NCBI GenBank assembly: GCA_900542445.1
Contig: UQNN01000003.1
Location: 124,001-188,000, forward strand
Length of the DNA: 64,000 bases
Direction: 5' to 3'
DNA from: an uncultured Eubacteriales bacterium
Lineage (GTDB): Bacteria; Bacillota; Clostridia; Christensenellales; Aristaeellaceae
Translations under genes and position numbers: made by a program
The notes under the pieces: model-generated
Databases searched by the model: none
Seen by the model: only the letters and a program-made list of their open reading frames with translations
What the model was told of the DNA's origin: nothing
In this document: piece by piece, positions 32,789 through 40,221 of the stretch
Position numbering within the stretch: the first letter of the stretch is position 1
How the letters are laid out: each line of letters opens with the position of its first letter

Positions 32789-33250
32789 ATGAGAAAATTT
32801 GCGGCGTGGGCGCTGTGCGCGGCTTGGATGGTTTTTATTTTTATGATGTCCGCCATGCCGGGCGACGTTTCCGGCGAGCAGAGCGGCTTTGTCACCGAGA
32901 TGATTGAAAAGGCGCTGACCTTTGTGTTTGGCGCGCAGACGGCGGGGTGGATTCCCGTGGATGCGCTGGAGATGGTCGTGCGCAAATGCGCGCACATGGG
33001 GGAATATGCGGTGCTCTTCTGGCTGTGGGCGCACGCGCTTTCCGTGAGCGGCGCAAAGCATCCGGCGCGGACGGCGCTGATCGTCTGCGCGGCCTATGCG
33101 GCCAGCGATGAATTTCATCAGTGTTTTTCCGACGGGCGAGGCCCAAGCCCCGTCGATGTGATGATCGACACCGTCGGCGCGGCGATTGCGCTTTTGCTGC
33201 GTGCGGCGGCGCTGCATATTCGGGAACGCGGGGAGGGGCAGAAACCATGA
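32789..33250 (+). CDS. VanZ family membrane protein
   Basis: A 153-residue VanZ-like protein with four helices. The family marks are an opening WMVFIFMMSAMPGDVSGEQS, the RKCAHMGEYAVLFWLW segment (His and Glu) and DEFHQCFSDGRGPSPVDVMIDTVGA. VanZ homologues lower teicoplanin or lipoglycopeptide binding in some species, but most chromosomal copies have unknown roles. ATG 32789 has AAGGGG 7 nt upstream. The stop overlaps the start of the merR gene (ATGA), so the two are translationally coupled. Confidence 0.88.
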   Translation: MRKFAAWALCAAWMVFIFMMSAMPGDVSGEQSGFVTEMIEKALTFVFGAQTAGWIPVDALEMVVRKCAHMGEYAVLFWLWAHALSVSGAKHPARTALIVCAAYAASDEFHQCFSDGRGPSPVDVMIDTVGAAIALLLRAAALHIRERGEGQKP

Positions 33251-34035
33251 CGTTTTATAAAATCGGCGAGGTTGCGCGGCTGCTGGGGCTGACCACGCAG
33301 GCGCTGCGCTTTTATGAACAGGAAGGCGTGGTCACCCCGAAAAAGAGCGAAAACGGCACGCGGTATTACGACGAAGATCAGCTGATTCTGCTGCTCTCGT
33401 TCAAGAAATACCGGCAGGCGGATTTTTCCGTGCAGGATATTGTGACCCATTTTAAAGACGACCACCTTTCCGGCCTGCGGGAACAGATTCTCGCCCAGCG
33501 GGAGGCGCTGCTCAAGCAGAGCGAGCTGCTGCGCAGACGGGCGGACGCGCTGGATGCTTTTGAGAAGCGGCTGGCTTATGCGCAGGCGCATCTGGATGAG
33601 CCGGCAATCTGCGACAGGCCGCCGCTTCGGCTGCTCAGACCGTCGCTCAGCGAGCTGAGCGCGGCGGACATGGAGAGCCGACGTTCTCTGGATGCTTTTA
33701 TCGCCGCCATGCCGGATACGCGCATCAGCTTTGCCCGCGCGCTTGCGCCGAAGAGCGAAAAGCACTTCCGCCTGTGCGCGGATGAAGCGGCCTGTGCGGC
33801 GTGGGCTCTGCCGCTGGAACATACGGCGAGCCTGCCGTCGGCGCGGTGCGTGCGGGTGATTCACCGCTTTGCCTGCCAGCCGTGGGACGACGAGGCCGTG
33901 CCGGAAATCCTTGCGTGCGCGCAGAAGGCGGGGCATGCGGTGCGCGTGGACGGCGAGCTGTTCGGCCTGCATCTCGCGTCGGAGACAAGCGAAGGGAAAG
34001 TGTTTCTTTACGCGGCGGTCTATCTGCCGATTTAA
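33247..34035 (+). CDS. MerR family transcriptional regulator
   Basis: A 262-residue activator-type regulator. Residues 3-70 are the MerR winged helix (YKIGEVARLLGLTTQALRFYEQEGVVTPKK, split here as YKIGEVARLLGL and ALRFYEQEGVV) and 80-115 a dimerising coiled coil (QILAQREALLKQSELLRRRADAL). The C-terminal 140 residues probably bind a small molecule; a pair of His/Cys segments (RVIHRFACQPW) stands out. Its target may be its own vanZ-merR operon or a transporter elsewhere. GGGGAGGGG precedes the overlapping ATG. A terminator follows. Confidence 0.88.
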   Translation: MTFYKIGEVARLLGLTTQALRFYEQEGVVTPKKSENGTRYYDEDQLILLLSFKKYRQADFSVQDIVTHFKDDHLSGLREQILAQREALLKQSELLRRRADALDAFEKRLAYAQAHLDEPAICDRPPLRLLRPSLSELSAADMESRRSLDAFIAAMPDTRISFARALAPKSEKHFRLCADEAACAAWALPLEHTASLPSARCVRVIHRFACQPWDDEAVPEILACAQKAGHAVRVDGELFGLHLASETSEGKVFLYAAVYLPI

Positions 34036-34048
34036 TCGCAAATTCAAA

Positions 34049-34099
34049 CGCTTCTTTCACGATGAAATAAATTTTTTCGCGTGAAGGAAGCGCTTTTTT
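34049..34099 (+). terminator. Terminator of vanZ-merR
   Basis: A 13-bp stem (CGCTTC...TTCACG with CGTGAA...GAAGCG, 34049-34061 and 34080-34092) with one G-U pair, then CTTTTTTA. Confidence 0.85.
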
Positions 34100-34220
34100 A
34101 TGTTTTTTGAAGTTTTTTTCACGAAATTTGATATGACTACTTGTATCTAAAGCCTCTTTATGCTGTATAATGCCATCCGTCGCCCGATTTCGGGCAAAGG
34201 AAGAAAAAGGAGAAATACCC

Positions 34221-36101
34221 ATGAAAAAGCTCACAGCAGCCCTTCTGGTGTTCCTCATGATGGTGATGACCGGCGCGATGGCGCTGGCTTACACCGAGGG
34301 CACTTACACCGCTACTGCGCAGGGCAACAACGGCCCTGTGACCGTCTCTGTGACGTTCAGCGCGGACGCGATCACCGACGTGACCGTCGTTGAGCACAGC
34401 GAGACCGCCGGCCTGTCCGATCGTCCGATCGCGGAGATCCCGGCCGCCATCGTGGAAAACCAGTCCCTCGCGGTGGATACTGTGTCCGGCGCGACCAATT
34501 CCTCCAACGCCATCCTGACCGCCGTTGCGGACTGCGTGGCGCAGGCGGGCGGCGACGTGGAAGCGCTCAAGGCCGTCGCGGTGGAGAAGGCGCCCGTTGA
34601 AGATGTGGAAGCGACGTATGACGTCGTCGTGCTCGGCGGCGGCGGCGCGGGTCTGACCGCGTCCATCACCGCGGCCCAGAACGGCGCGAAGGTCATCCTC
34701 GTGGAGAAGGCCGGTTCCCTCGGCGGCAACACGCTGATTGCGGGCCAGGGCTTCAACGCCTGCGATCCGGAGCGTCAGGCCAACACCGAGATGAGCGAAG
34801 CGCTCCTCGGCCAGCTGAAGAGCTACCTTGATCTCGATCCGGCCGACTTCGGCGCGTTCGCCGAGGTGCTGGAGACCGTCAAGGGCCAGATCAACGACTA
34901 CATTGCCAGCGGTTCCACCACCCTGTTCGATTCTCCGGAACTGCACATGCTCCATACCTACATGGGCGGCAAGCGCACCGGCCTGGACGGAACCGTCATC
35001 GAGCCGGATCTGGAGCTGGCCCGCACCTTCGCCACCAATGCGCTGGACGCGCTGGAGTGGGCGGAGAGCATCGGCGCGCAGTGGAACGACACCACCTCCA
35101 CCATTCTGGGTGCAATGTGGCCGCGCTCCCACGGTCTGGCCAACGGCAACGTCATCACCATCCTCACCGACGCGGCCAAGGCCAACGGCGTTGAGATCGT
35201 GACCGATACTCGCGCCAACGAGCTGATCGTTGAGAACGGCAAGGTTGTCGGCGTGAAGGCCACCACCTCCGAAGGCGCGAACGTCACCCTGCACGCCAAC
35301 AGCGGCGTGGTGCTGGCGACCGGCGGCTTCTCCGCCAATGCGCCGATGGTTGTGGAATACAACAACTACTGGCCGGGCCTGTCCGATACCATGCCCTCCA
35401 CCAACGCCCCGACGATCACCGGCGACGGCATCGTGATGGCGAAGGCGGTCGGCGCGGATCTGGTCGGCATGGGCTTTGCCCAGCTGATGCCCTCTTCCCA
35501 TCCGGTGGACGGCTCCCTGTTCAGCGGCATCTGGGGCAGCGCCGAAACGCAGGTCTTCGTCAATAAGGAAGGCAAGCGCTACGTGAACGAGTACGCCGAG
35601 CGCGACGTGCTCTCCAAGGCCGCGCTGGCGCAGACCGACGGCATCTTCTACATCATCTGCGATAACAAGATCGCCAAGAACGCCGACGTCGCGGGCATGG
35701 AAGCCAAGGGCAACGTCGTCGTGGCCGATACCCTCGAAGAGCTGGCCGAGAAGCTCGGCATTCCGGCCGATACCTTCGTGGAGACCATCGAGCGCTACAA
35801 CTCCTTCGTTGACGCGCAGAAGGACGACGACTTCGGCAAGCCGCTCTTCGGCGAGAAGATCGACGAAGCGCCGTTCGTCGCCACCCCGCGTTCTCCCTCG
35901 CTGCATCACACCATGGGCGGCGTGAAGATCGATACGAACACCCACGTCATCTCCACCGAGGGCAACGTGATCGACGGCCTGTACGCGGCCGGCGAGGTCA
36001 CGGGCGGCCTGCACGCGGGCAACCGCCTCGGCGGCAACGCCATGACCGACTTCCTGGTCTTTGGCCGTATTGCCGGCGAGAATGCCGCGAAGGCGGAGTA
36101 A
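34221..36101 (+). CDS. Secreted FMN/FAD reductase (fumarate/urocanate reductase-like)
   Basis: A 626-residue exported flavoprotein: signal peptide 1-23, FMN-binding domain about 25-110, FAD_binding_2 domain about 130-625. The FMN attachment motif D86-T-V-S-G-A-T92 implies covalent FMN on Thr92 by an ApbE transferase. The FAD motif is LGGGGAG, and RSPSLHHTMGGV and GNRLGGNAMTDFLVFGR match fumarate/urocanate/methacrylate reductases. No haem domain is present, so electrons probably come from a membrane flavin chain, as in extracellular electron transfer; the acceptor is unknown. AAGGAG precedes ATG 34221. Codons are nearly all C-ending, suggesting very high expression. Monocistronic. Confidence 0.9.
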   Translation: MKKLTAALLVFLMMVMTGAMALAYTEGTYTATAQGNNGPVTVSVTFSADAITDVTVVEHSETAGLSDRPIAEIPAAIVENQSLAVDTVSGATNSSNAILTAVADCVAQAGGDVEALKAVAVEKAPVEDVEATYDVVVLGGGGAGLTASITAAQNGAKVILVEKAGSLGGNTLIAGQGFNACDPERQANTEMSEALLGQLKSYLDLDPADFGAFAEVLETVKGQINDYIASGSTTLFDSPELHMLHTYMGGKRTGLDGTVIEPDLELARTFATNALDALEWAESIGAQWNDTTSTILGAMWPRSHGLANGNVITILTDAAKANGVEIVTDTRANELIVENGKVVGVKATTSEGANVTLHANSGVVLATGGFSANAPMVVEYNNYWPGLSDTMPSTNAPTITGDGIVMAKAVGADLVGMGFAQLMPSSHPVDGSLFSGIWGSAETQVFVNKEGKRYVNEYAERDVLSKAALAQTDGIFYIICDNKIAKNADVAGMEAKGNVVVADTLEELAEKLGIPADTFVETIERYNSFVDAQKDDDFGKPLFGEKIDEAPFVATPRSPSLHHTMGGVKIDTNTHVISTEGNVIDGLYAAGEVTGGLHAGNRLGGNAMTDFLVFGRIAGENAAKAE

Positions 36102-36117
36102 TTTCTCCTTTTGAAAG

Positions 36118-36148
36118 ACGCATGTCCGACGGGCATGCGCCTTTTTTT
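36118..36148 (+). terminator. Terminator of the flavoprotein gene
   Basis: CGCATGTCC (36119-36127) pairs with GGGCATGCG (36131-36139) including a G-U pair, loop GAC, followed by CTTTTTTT. Confidence 0.85.
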
Positions 36149-36238
36149 CAAATCATCAGAAAACTGCATAAAGACTGCCCGCGCGCATAGGGCTTTGAAG
36201 CTTTACGGACTGCGGCGCACGACAGACCGCAAAAAGAA

Positions 36239-36267
36239 TTGCCAAAACGTCTCAAATGCGCTATAAT
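36239..36267 (+). promoter_or_regulatory. Promoter of the DapF-fold epimerase gene
   Basis: TTGCCA (36239-36244), 17-bp spacer, TATAAT (36262-36267), 38 bp before the start codon. Confidence 0.8.
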
Positions 36268-36305
36268 GCTTTACAACGTTAAAGCAAAAGAAAGGGAATC
36301 CCGCC

Positions 36306-37079
36306 ATGATGATCCGCTATATCCCTGCCGATCCAGCCGGCAACTTGACGGCCATCGTTCTTTCGCCCATTGCGGCTCAAGATCGCGCGAAAATCGCTGC
36401 GGAGATGATGGCGCGCTGTCCAGAAGGATTTGAACAGGTCGGTTTTGCGGATGAGACGTCTCTGACGGGCGATTTGCCAACGCTTTGCATGATGGGCGGC
36501 GAGTTCTGCGGCAACGCGACGCGCGCGTTTGCCTGCTACGCGGCTAAGGTGCGCGGGCGGGGTGAAATGCGGCTCGCCGTATCGGTCAGCGGCGCGCGGG
36601 AACCCGTGCCCGTGGCAGTCGATTTGCGGCAGAACCGCGCTTATGCGCAAATGCCTCTGCCGTATGCGCTTGAATGGATTTCAGTGAATAAACAGAAAAT
36701 CCCGCTGGTGCGCATGGAGGGCATCGACCATGCGCTTCTGCTGGATGCCGCGCCGTCGCCCGAAGCGGCGGAACGCGTGCTGGCGGCCATGCCGAAGCAG
36801 GACGCGCGGGGCGTTTTGTTTGTGCAGGGCGGAAAAATGACCCCGCTGGTCGAGGTTGCCGCGACGGGCACGCGCGTGTGGGAGAGCAGCTGCGGCTCCG
36901 GCACGGTTGCGCTGGCGTGGTATCTGGCGCAAAATCTTGCGGACGGCATGCACGCCTTTGCCTTTGATGAGCCGGGCGGGCGGCTGGAGGCCCGCGTCGC
37001 CATGCGGGCGGGGCGCGCCGCGCAGATTGAGATGGGCGGCGCGGTGAAGCTGGGCGAAGAGGCAGAAATTGAGCTGTAA
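36306..37079 (+). CDS. DapF-fold amino-acid epimerase, CntK (histidine racemase)-like
   Basis: A 257-residue two-domain epimerase. The two catalytic Cys are in GGEFCGNATRAF (about Cys 68) and ESSCGSGTVALA (about Cys 197). PAGNLTAIV near the start, EQVGFAD and EPGGRLEARV match histidine racemase CntK of staphylopine synthesis as I remember it, more than true DapF. No cntL/cntM or opine-transport genes are adjacent, so the substrate is open: it could be a broad amino-acid racemase or a lone DapF. The first ATG (36306) is used; ATG 36309 is possible. AAAGGGAA precedes it. Promoter at 36239-36267. Confidence 0.72.
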   Translation: MMIRYIPADPAGNLTAIVLSPIAAQDRAKIAAEMMARCPEGFEQVGFADETSLTGDLPTLCMMGGEFCGNATRAFACYAAKVRGRGEMRLAVSVSGAREPVPVAVDLRQNRAYAQMPLPYALEWISVNKQKIPLVRMEGIDHALLLDAAPSPEAAERVLAAMPKQDARGVLFVQGGKMTPLVEVAATGTRVWESSCGSGTVALAWYLAQNLADGMHAFAFDEPGGRLEARVAMRAGRAAQIEMGGAVKLGEEAEIEL

Positions 37080-37095
37080 AAACAAAAGCCGCTCC

Positions 37096-37124
37096 TTGAC
37101 GGGCGGTCGGAAAGATGCTAAAAT
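37096..37124 (+). promoter_or_regulatory. Promoter of the structured RNA upstream of the sigma factor
   Basis: TTGACG (37096-37101), 17-bp spacer, TAAAAT (37119-37124). The predicted start is near 37131. Confidence 0.85.
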
Positions 37125-37130
37125 GTAGAC

Positions 37131-37240
37131 AAGTAGGGGACAGCCTACAGGGTGGAAAACCACCGCGACAAATTGAGTCAGGCTAAAAGCCCAACAAAAC
37201 CGCCAAGCAGCCGTAATCTGCGAGGCGGTTTATTTTTTTC
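37131..37240 (+). ncRNA. Structured leader RNA with terminator (candidate riboswitch)
   Basis: About 110 nt with successive hairpins: GTAGG/CCTAC around a GGACAG loop (37133-37148), GGTGG/CCACC around AAAA (37151-37164), GAC/GTC (37167-37179) and GGCT/AGCC (37181-37191). An intrinsic terminator follows: AACCGCC (37198-37204) with GGCGGTT (37224-37230), then TATTTTTTTC. The two first hairpins followed by CCGCGACA recall the guanidine-IV (mepA) class as I remember it; I could not verify this. It precedes a sigma-factor gene by about 100 bp. Confidence 0.6.
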
Positions 37241-37337
37241 TCGTGCAACAAAACGCCCCTTTCCTGCCGTCTATACAGATGAAACACAGGAAAACCGTTC
37301 GGCGGACGCGTCGGGCGAAGAAAGAGAGGGATTCCCT

Positions 37338-37838
37338 TTGATTAGCCCCAAGCAGGCGTGGACGGCGGAAGCGCTGATCGACGCCTACGGCGACGAGCTG
37401 CTTCGGCTGTGCCTGCTCTATTTAGGCGACAGGCAGCTTGCCGAGGACGCGTTTCAGGAAACGATGGTGAAGGCGTGGCGCGCACTGCCGGATTTTCGCG
37501 GGGAGAGCGGCGCAAAGACGTGGCTGTTCCACATCGCGGTGAATACCTGCCGCGATATGCTCCGAAGCGGCTGGATGCGGATGCGCAAAAGCAGCGTGCC
37601 GCTGGAGGTCATGCCGGAGCTGGCCGGGCAGGAGGACGGGCATCTGCGGGAGCTGACCGCTTCCGTGCTGGCCCTGCCGGGCAAATACCGCGAAATCATC
37701 GTGCTCTTTTACTATAAACAGATGAAAATCCGAGAAATCGCCGAAGCGCTGCATATGCCGACGGCTTCCGTATCCAGTCGGCTGCGCCGCGCGAGGGCGA
37801 TGCTGAAGATTGACATGGAAGGGGGAAAGGACGCATGA
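37338..37838 (+). CDS. ECF-type RNA polymerase sigma factor
   Basis: A 166-residue sigma-70 family factor. Region 2 spans about 15-75 (YLGDRQLAEDAFQETMVKAWRAL, with KTWLFHIAVNTCRDMLR) and region 4 about 105-155 (LPGKYREIIVLFYYKQMKIREIAEAL, with ASVSSRLRRARAML). I place the start at TTG 37338, where AGAGAGGGA lies 7 nt upstream. A longer reading from ATG 37152 would run through the RNA terminator and is not supported. Its stop overlaps the ATG of the next gene, a membrane protein with an anti-sigma layout, so it probably controls an envelope or stress regulon including its own operon. Confidence 0.9.
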   Translation: MISPKQAWTAEALIDAYGDELLRLCLLYLGDRQLAEDAFQETMVKAWRALPDFRGESGAKTWLFHIAVNTCRDMLRSGWMRMRKSSVPLEVMPELAGQEDGHLRELTASVLALPGKYREIIVLFYYKQMKIREIAEALHMPTASVSSRLRRARAMLKIDMEGGKDA

Positions 37839-38986
37839 AAGAAAGCCAAATTTCGGATGCGCTGCGCGAGTCGATGAACGCCGTGCGCCTCTCCCCGGCG
37901 CTGCGCGCCAGGGCGCTTTGCGCGATGCGCGGCAGCGAGGAAAGGAGACCGAAAATGAAACGTAAATTTTCCGCGGCGCTGGCGTTTGCGCTGGTCGGCG
38001 TGTTGGTTGTGGCCGTCGCGCTGGCGGTGGCCAACCGCAAGGGTGTGCTCGATTTTCTCAGTTATCCGGAAGCGACGCTTCCCGAAAACGCCGGCGACTA
38101 TGTGCAGACGGATATTGCGTCGGACGAGCGGGACGGTCTGCATGCCGTGGTGCGAGAAGTCGTTTACGACGGCCACAGGCTGTGGGCGACGGTGGATATC
38201 AACATGGACGGCGAAAAGCCGCTGCTTACGGGTCTTGATTACGGCTTGGACGACGAGGAAAAATGGGCGTGGCTGAGACACGATGAAAGCGAGACGGACG
38301 ATCGATCCATTCTGGAGGTCTATCGAGAGGAAGGCTATACGGACGCATACGATATCGTGGCCTTTGTCTATGACGAAGACGACGAGAAGAATACGTCCTG
38401 CGAAGTCCATTTGCAGGACGACGGAACGCTGACGTTTTACGAATCCCTCGTGTTTGAACAGGAAAAGGCGGAACGCGAAATCACGGTGTCCGTCCGGGCG
38501 TTCAAGTATGAGGAAAAAGACGGCAGGATGAACCTGAACCAGAAACCGATGGCGGAATTGAAGCTCCATTTCACGGCGAAAGCATCCGCCGTAGATGATG
38601 AGGAAACGATCGTCAGCGTCGAGCCTGTCGAATACGAGAGCATCGGCGTTCGGGTTGATCGGGTGACGATGACGGCCAAGCCGCTGGAAATGGATTATGC
38701 CATCGAATACACCGTTGTGGACGCTGAAAAATTTGCGCAGACGGACGACGGCCTCTGGTTTGAATTCATCGACCCGAACAGCACGGAGACCGAGCCCTAC
38801 GCGCAAAGGCTGAAGGACGGATTCTCCAGAAGGGGCGAGGTCACACCGATGGATGACACGCATTATCGCCAGACGGGAACGCTTTCGCTCGACGAAAAGG
38901 CCGACTGCTACACCCTCCGCGCGTATGAGTGCTGGGAAAAGCGGCGGTTTGATACGCATGAAATTCGGATGAAGAAGGAGGAATGA
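37835..38986 (+). CDS. Membrane anti-sigma-like protein (DUF4179-like)
   Basis: A 383-residue protein overlapping the sigma gene by ATGA. The short cytoplasmic part (1-45: SDALRESMNAVRLSPALRARAL) could bind the sigma factor. One membrane helix follows at about 48-66 (AALAFALVGVLVVAVALAV), then a 315-residue extracellular domain rich in acidic residues with beta-type repeats. This is the layout of DUF4179-type anti-sigma factors in Bacillota. No zinc-binding anti-sigma Cys/His motif is present. It probably senses an extracellular signal and releases the sigma factor. Confidence 0.7.
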   Translation: MKESQISDALRESMNAVRLSPALRARALCAMRGSEERRPKMKRKFSAALAFALVGVLVVAVALAVANRKGVLDFLSYPEATLPENAGDYVQTDIASDERDGLHAVVREVVYDGHRLWATVDINMDGEKPLLTGLDYGLDDEEKWAWLRHDESETDDRSILEVYREEGYTDAYDIVAFVYDEDDEKNTSCEVHLQDDGTLTFYESLVFEQEKAEREITVSVRAFKYEEKDGRMNLNQKPMAELKLHFTAKASAVDDEETIVSVEPVEYESIGVRVDRVTMTAKPLEMDYAIEYTVVDAEKFAQTDDGLWFEFIDPNSTETEPYAQRLKDGFSRRGEVTPMDDTHYRQTGTLSLDEKADCYTLRAYECWEKRRFDTHEIRMKKEE

Positions 38987-38988
38987 GC

Positions 38989-40173
38989 ATGAACGGATGG
39001 CGCAAAGCCTGTTGGGTACTTGCTATATTAGTTGCTGTTGGATTGGCGGTTCTGGTCGGCGTAAGGAAAAAGGGAGAACAGCCGGATGAAACAGACGAAT
39101 CATCGGTCTTAGCAGAAGGGCCTGCTGTTTGGCAAAGTATCGAAGGATTTGTGTCCGAGATGGGAAGAGCGGCGAATACCGAGCAGAGCGAAGGCGTAAT
39201 TTCCGGCGAAATGCCGGGGCCTGAACCCGAAAATCAAGCCGTTTATGTTGGCGCCATCCATTATACTCAATATGCGTGGAAAGAAGCCTATACCAAATTG
39301 TCGCGATATCCTGAAACGAAAAAAAGCGTTTCAAAAGGCGAGGACAGCGTTAGTATTTTAAACGAAAAAGGCGAAAACCTGTACCTTTCATCGGGCAGAA
39401 TTTTGTATAAGCTTAATGATTCGGCCAATCAGCTTTTTGAACTAACATCTTATCCTGCACGCGCAACCGAAAGGGCGGGGCAGGTCAGGCAGGAGGGCGA
39501 AGCGGCATATATCGCAGAGCTGGATGATTTAAGCAGAGATGAAGCGGAGCAAGCGGCACTTGGGCTGATGAAATCGCTGATTCAATCCGAAATTTGCGGG
39601 GTCGAGGTGGTCGGCCTGTACGGATATACGGGCAAGCAGCTTAAAAGAATCCATCAAACGCTGTATCGGGAAAGGAGCGTGTGGCGATATTTCTATCAGG
39701 AATTGCCGAGTGAAGCTGAAAACGGGTTGTATTATATGGAAATGCGGCTGAATATCGGCGGTGTTCCCGTCTGCACAGAGGAGGATGCGCGGGGTATACA
39801 TGGCTCTGTGGATTCATCCGATTCGATTATTCCCGTTAAGGCCTGTCTTGTACTGTCTAAAGAAGGACTCGTTTTTCTGGATTTCGCTTACGCATTTGAT
39901 TTGAGTGGCATTCGGAACGCAGATGCGCTTCCCGAATCGGCTATTCAAGCAATCGCTCGTGAAGATTTGAAAAACAATACATACGCGAGCGATTCGGAGG
40001 AATTTGAAATGCGCCTGATGAATCTGTGCATTCGGCACGGAACGGGAGCGAAGGCCAGCTATGAGCTTTGCCCCGTGTGGCGCGTTCAGACAGCAGGAAA
40101 GGGAGACATCGACTTCTGCTTGGCTGTTTACGATGCGGTTTCGGGAAAACGGTTATTTGAGGGACTGCTTTAA
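38989..40173 (+). CDS. Membrane-anchored protein of unknown function, third gene of the sigma operon
   Basis: A 394-residue protein with an N-terminal anchor (about 7-25: CWVLAILVAVGLAVLVGV) and an extracytoplasmic remainder. Around 275-390 the alternating strands (KACLVLSKEGLVFLDFAYAFDL) followed by VWRVQTAGKGDIDFCLAVYDAVSGK recall YycH/YycI- or PepSY-like folds, but this is only a resemblance. ATG 38989 has AAGGAGG 7 nt upstream; ATG 38983 abuts it. Base composition is clearly more AT-rich than the neighbours, with A/T-ending codons, hinting at a separate origin. A perfect terminator closes the operon. Confidence 0.65.
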   Translation: MNGWRKACWVLAILVAVGLAVLVGVRKKGEQPDETDESSVLAEGPAVWQSIEGFVSEMGRAANTEQSEGVISGEMPGPEPENQAVYVGAIHYTQYAWKEAYTKLSRYPETKKSVSKGEDSVSILNEKGENLYLSSGRILYKLNDSANQLFELTSYPARATERAGQVRQEGEAAYIAELDDLSRDEAEQAALGLMKSLIQSEICGVEVVGLYGYTGKQLKRIHQTLYRERSVWRYFYQELPSEAENGLYYMEMRLNIGGVPVCTEEDARGIHGSVDSSDSIIPVKACLVLSKEGLVFLDFAYAFDLSGIRNADALPESAIQAIAREDLKNNTYASDSEEFEMRLMNLCIRHGTGAKASYELCPVWRVQTAGKGDIDFCLAVYDAVSGKRLFEGLL

Positions 40174-40185
40174 TCGAAAAAATGA

Positions 40186-40215
40186 ATGGACGCGCGAAAA
40201 GCGCGTCCATTTGTT
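40186..40215. terminator. Terminator of the sigma operon
   Basis: ATGGACGCGC (40186-40195), GAAAA loop, GCGCGTCCAT (40201-40210), then TTGTTT. It also serves the convergent gene ending at 40222. Confidence 0.92.
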
Positions 40216-40221
40216 TGACAC

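Noticed and set aside
37131..37200. T-box riboswitch
   Set aside because: The AGGGTGG...CCGCG resemblance is present, but there is no stem I specifier loop or room for one between the promoter and the terminator.
37152..37337. Longer N-terminus for the ECF sigma factor
   Set aside because: It would be translated from within a structured RNA and across an intrinsic terminator; sigma region 2 needs none of it, and TTG 37338 has a ribosome site.
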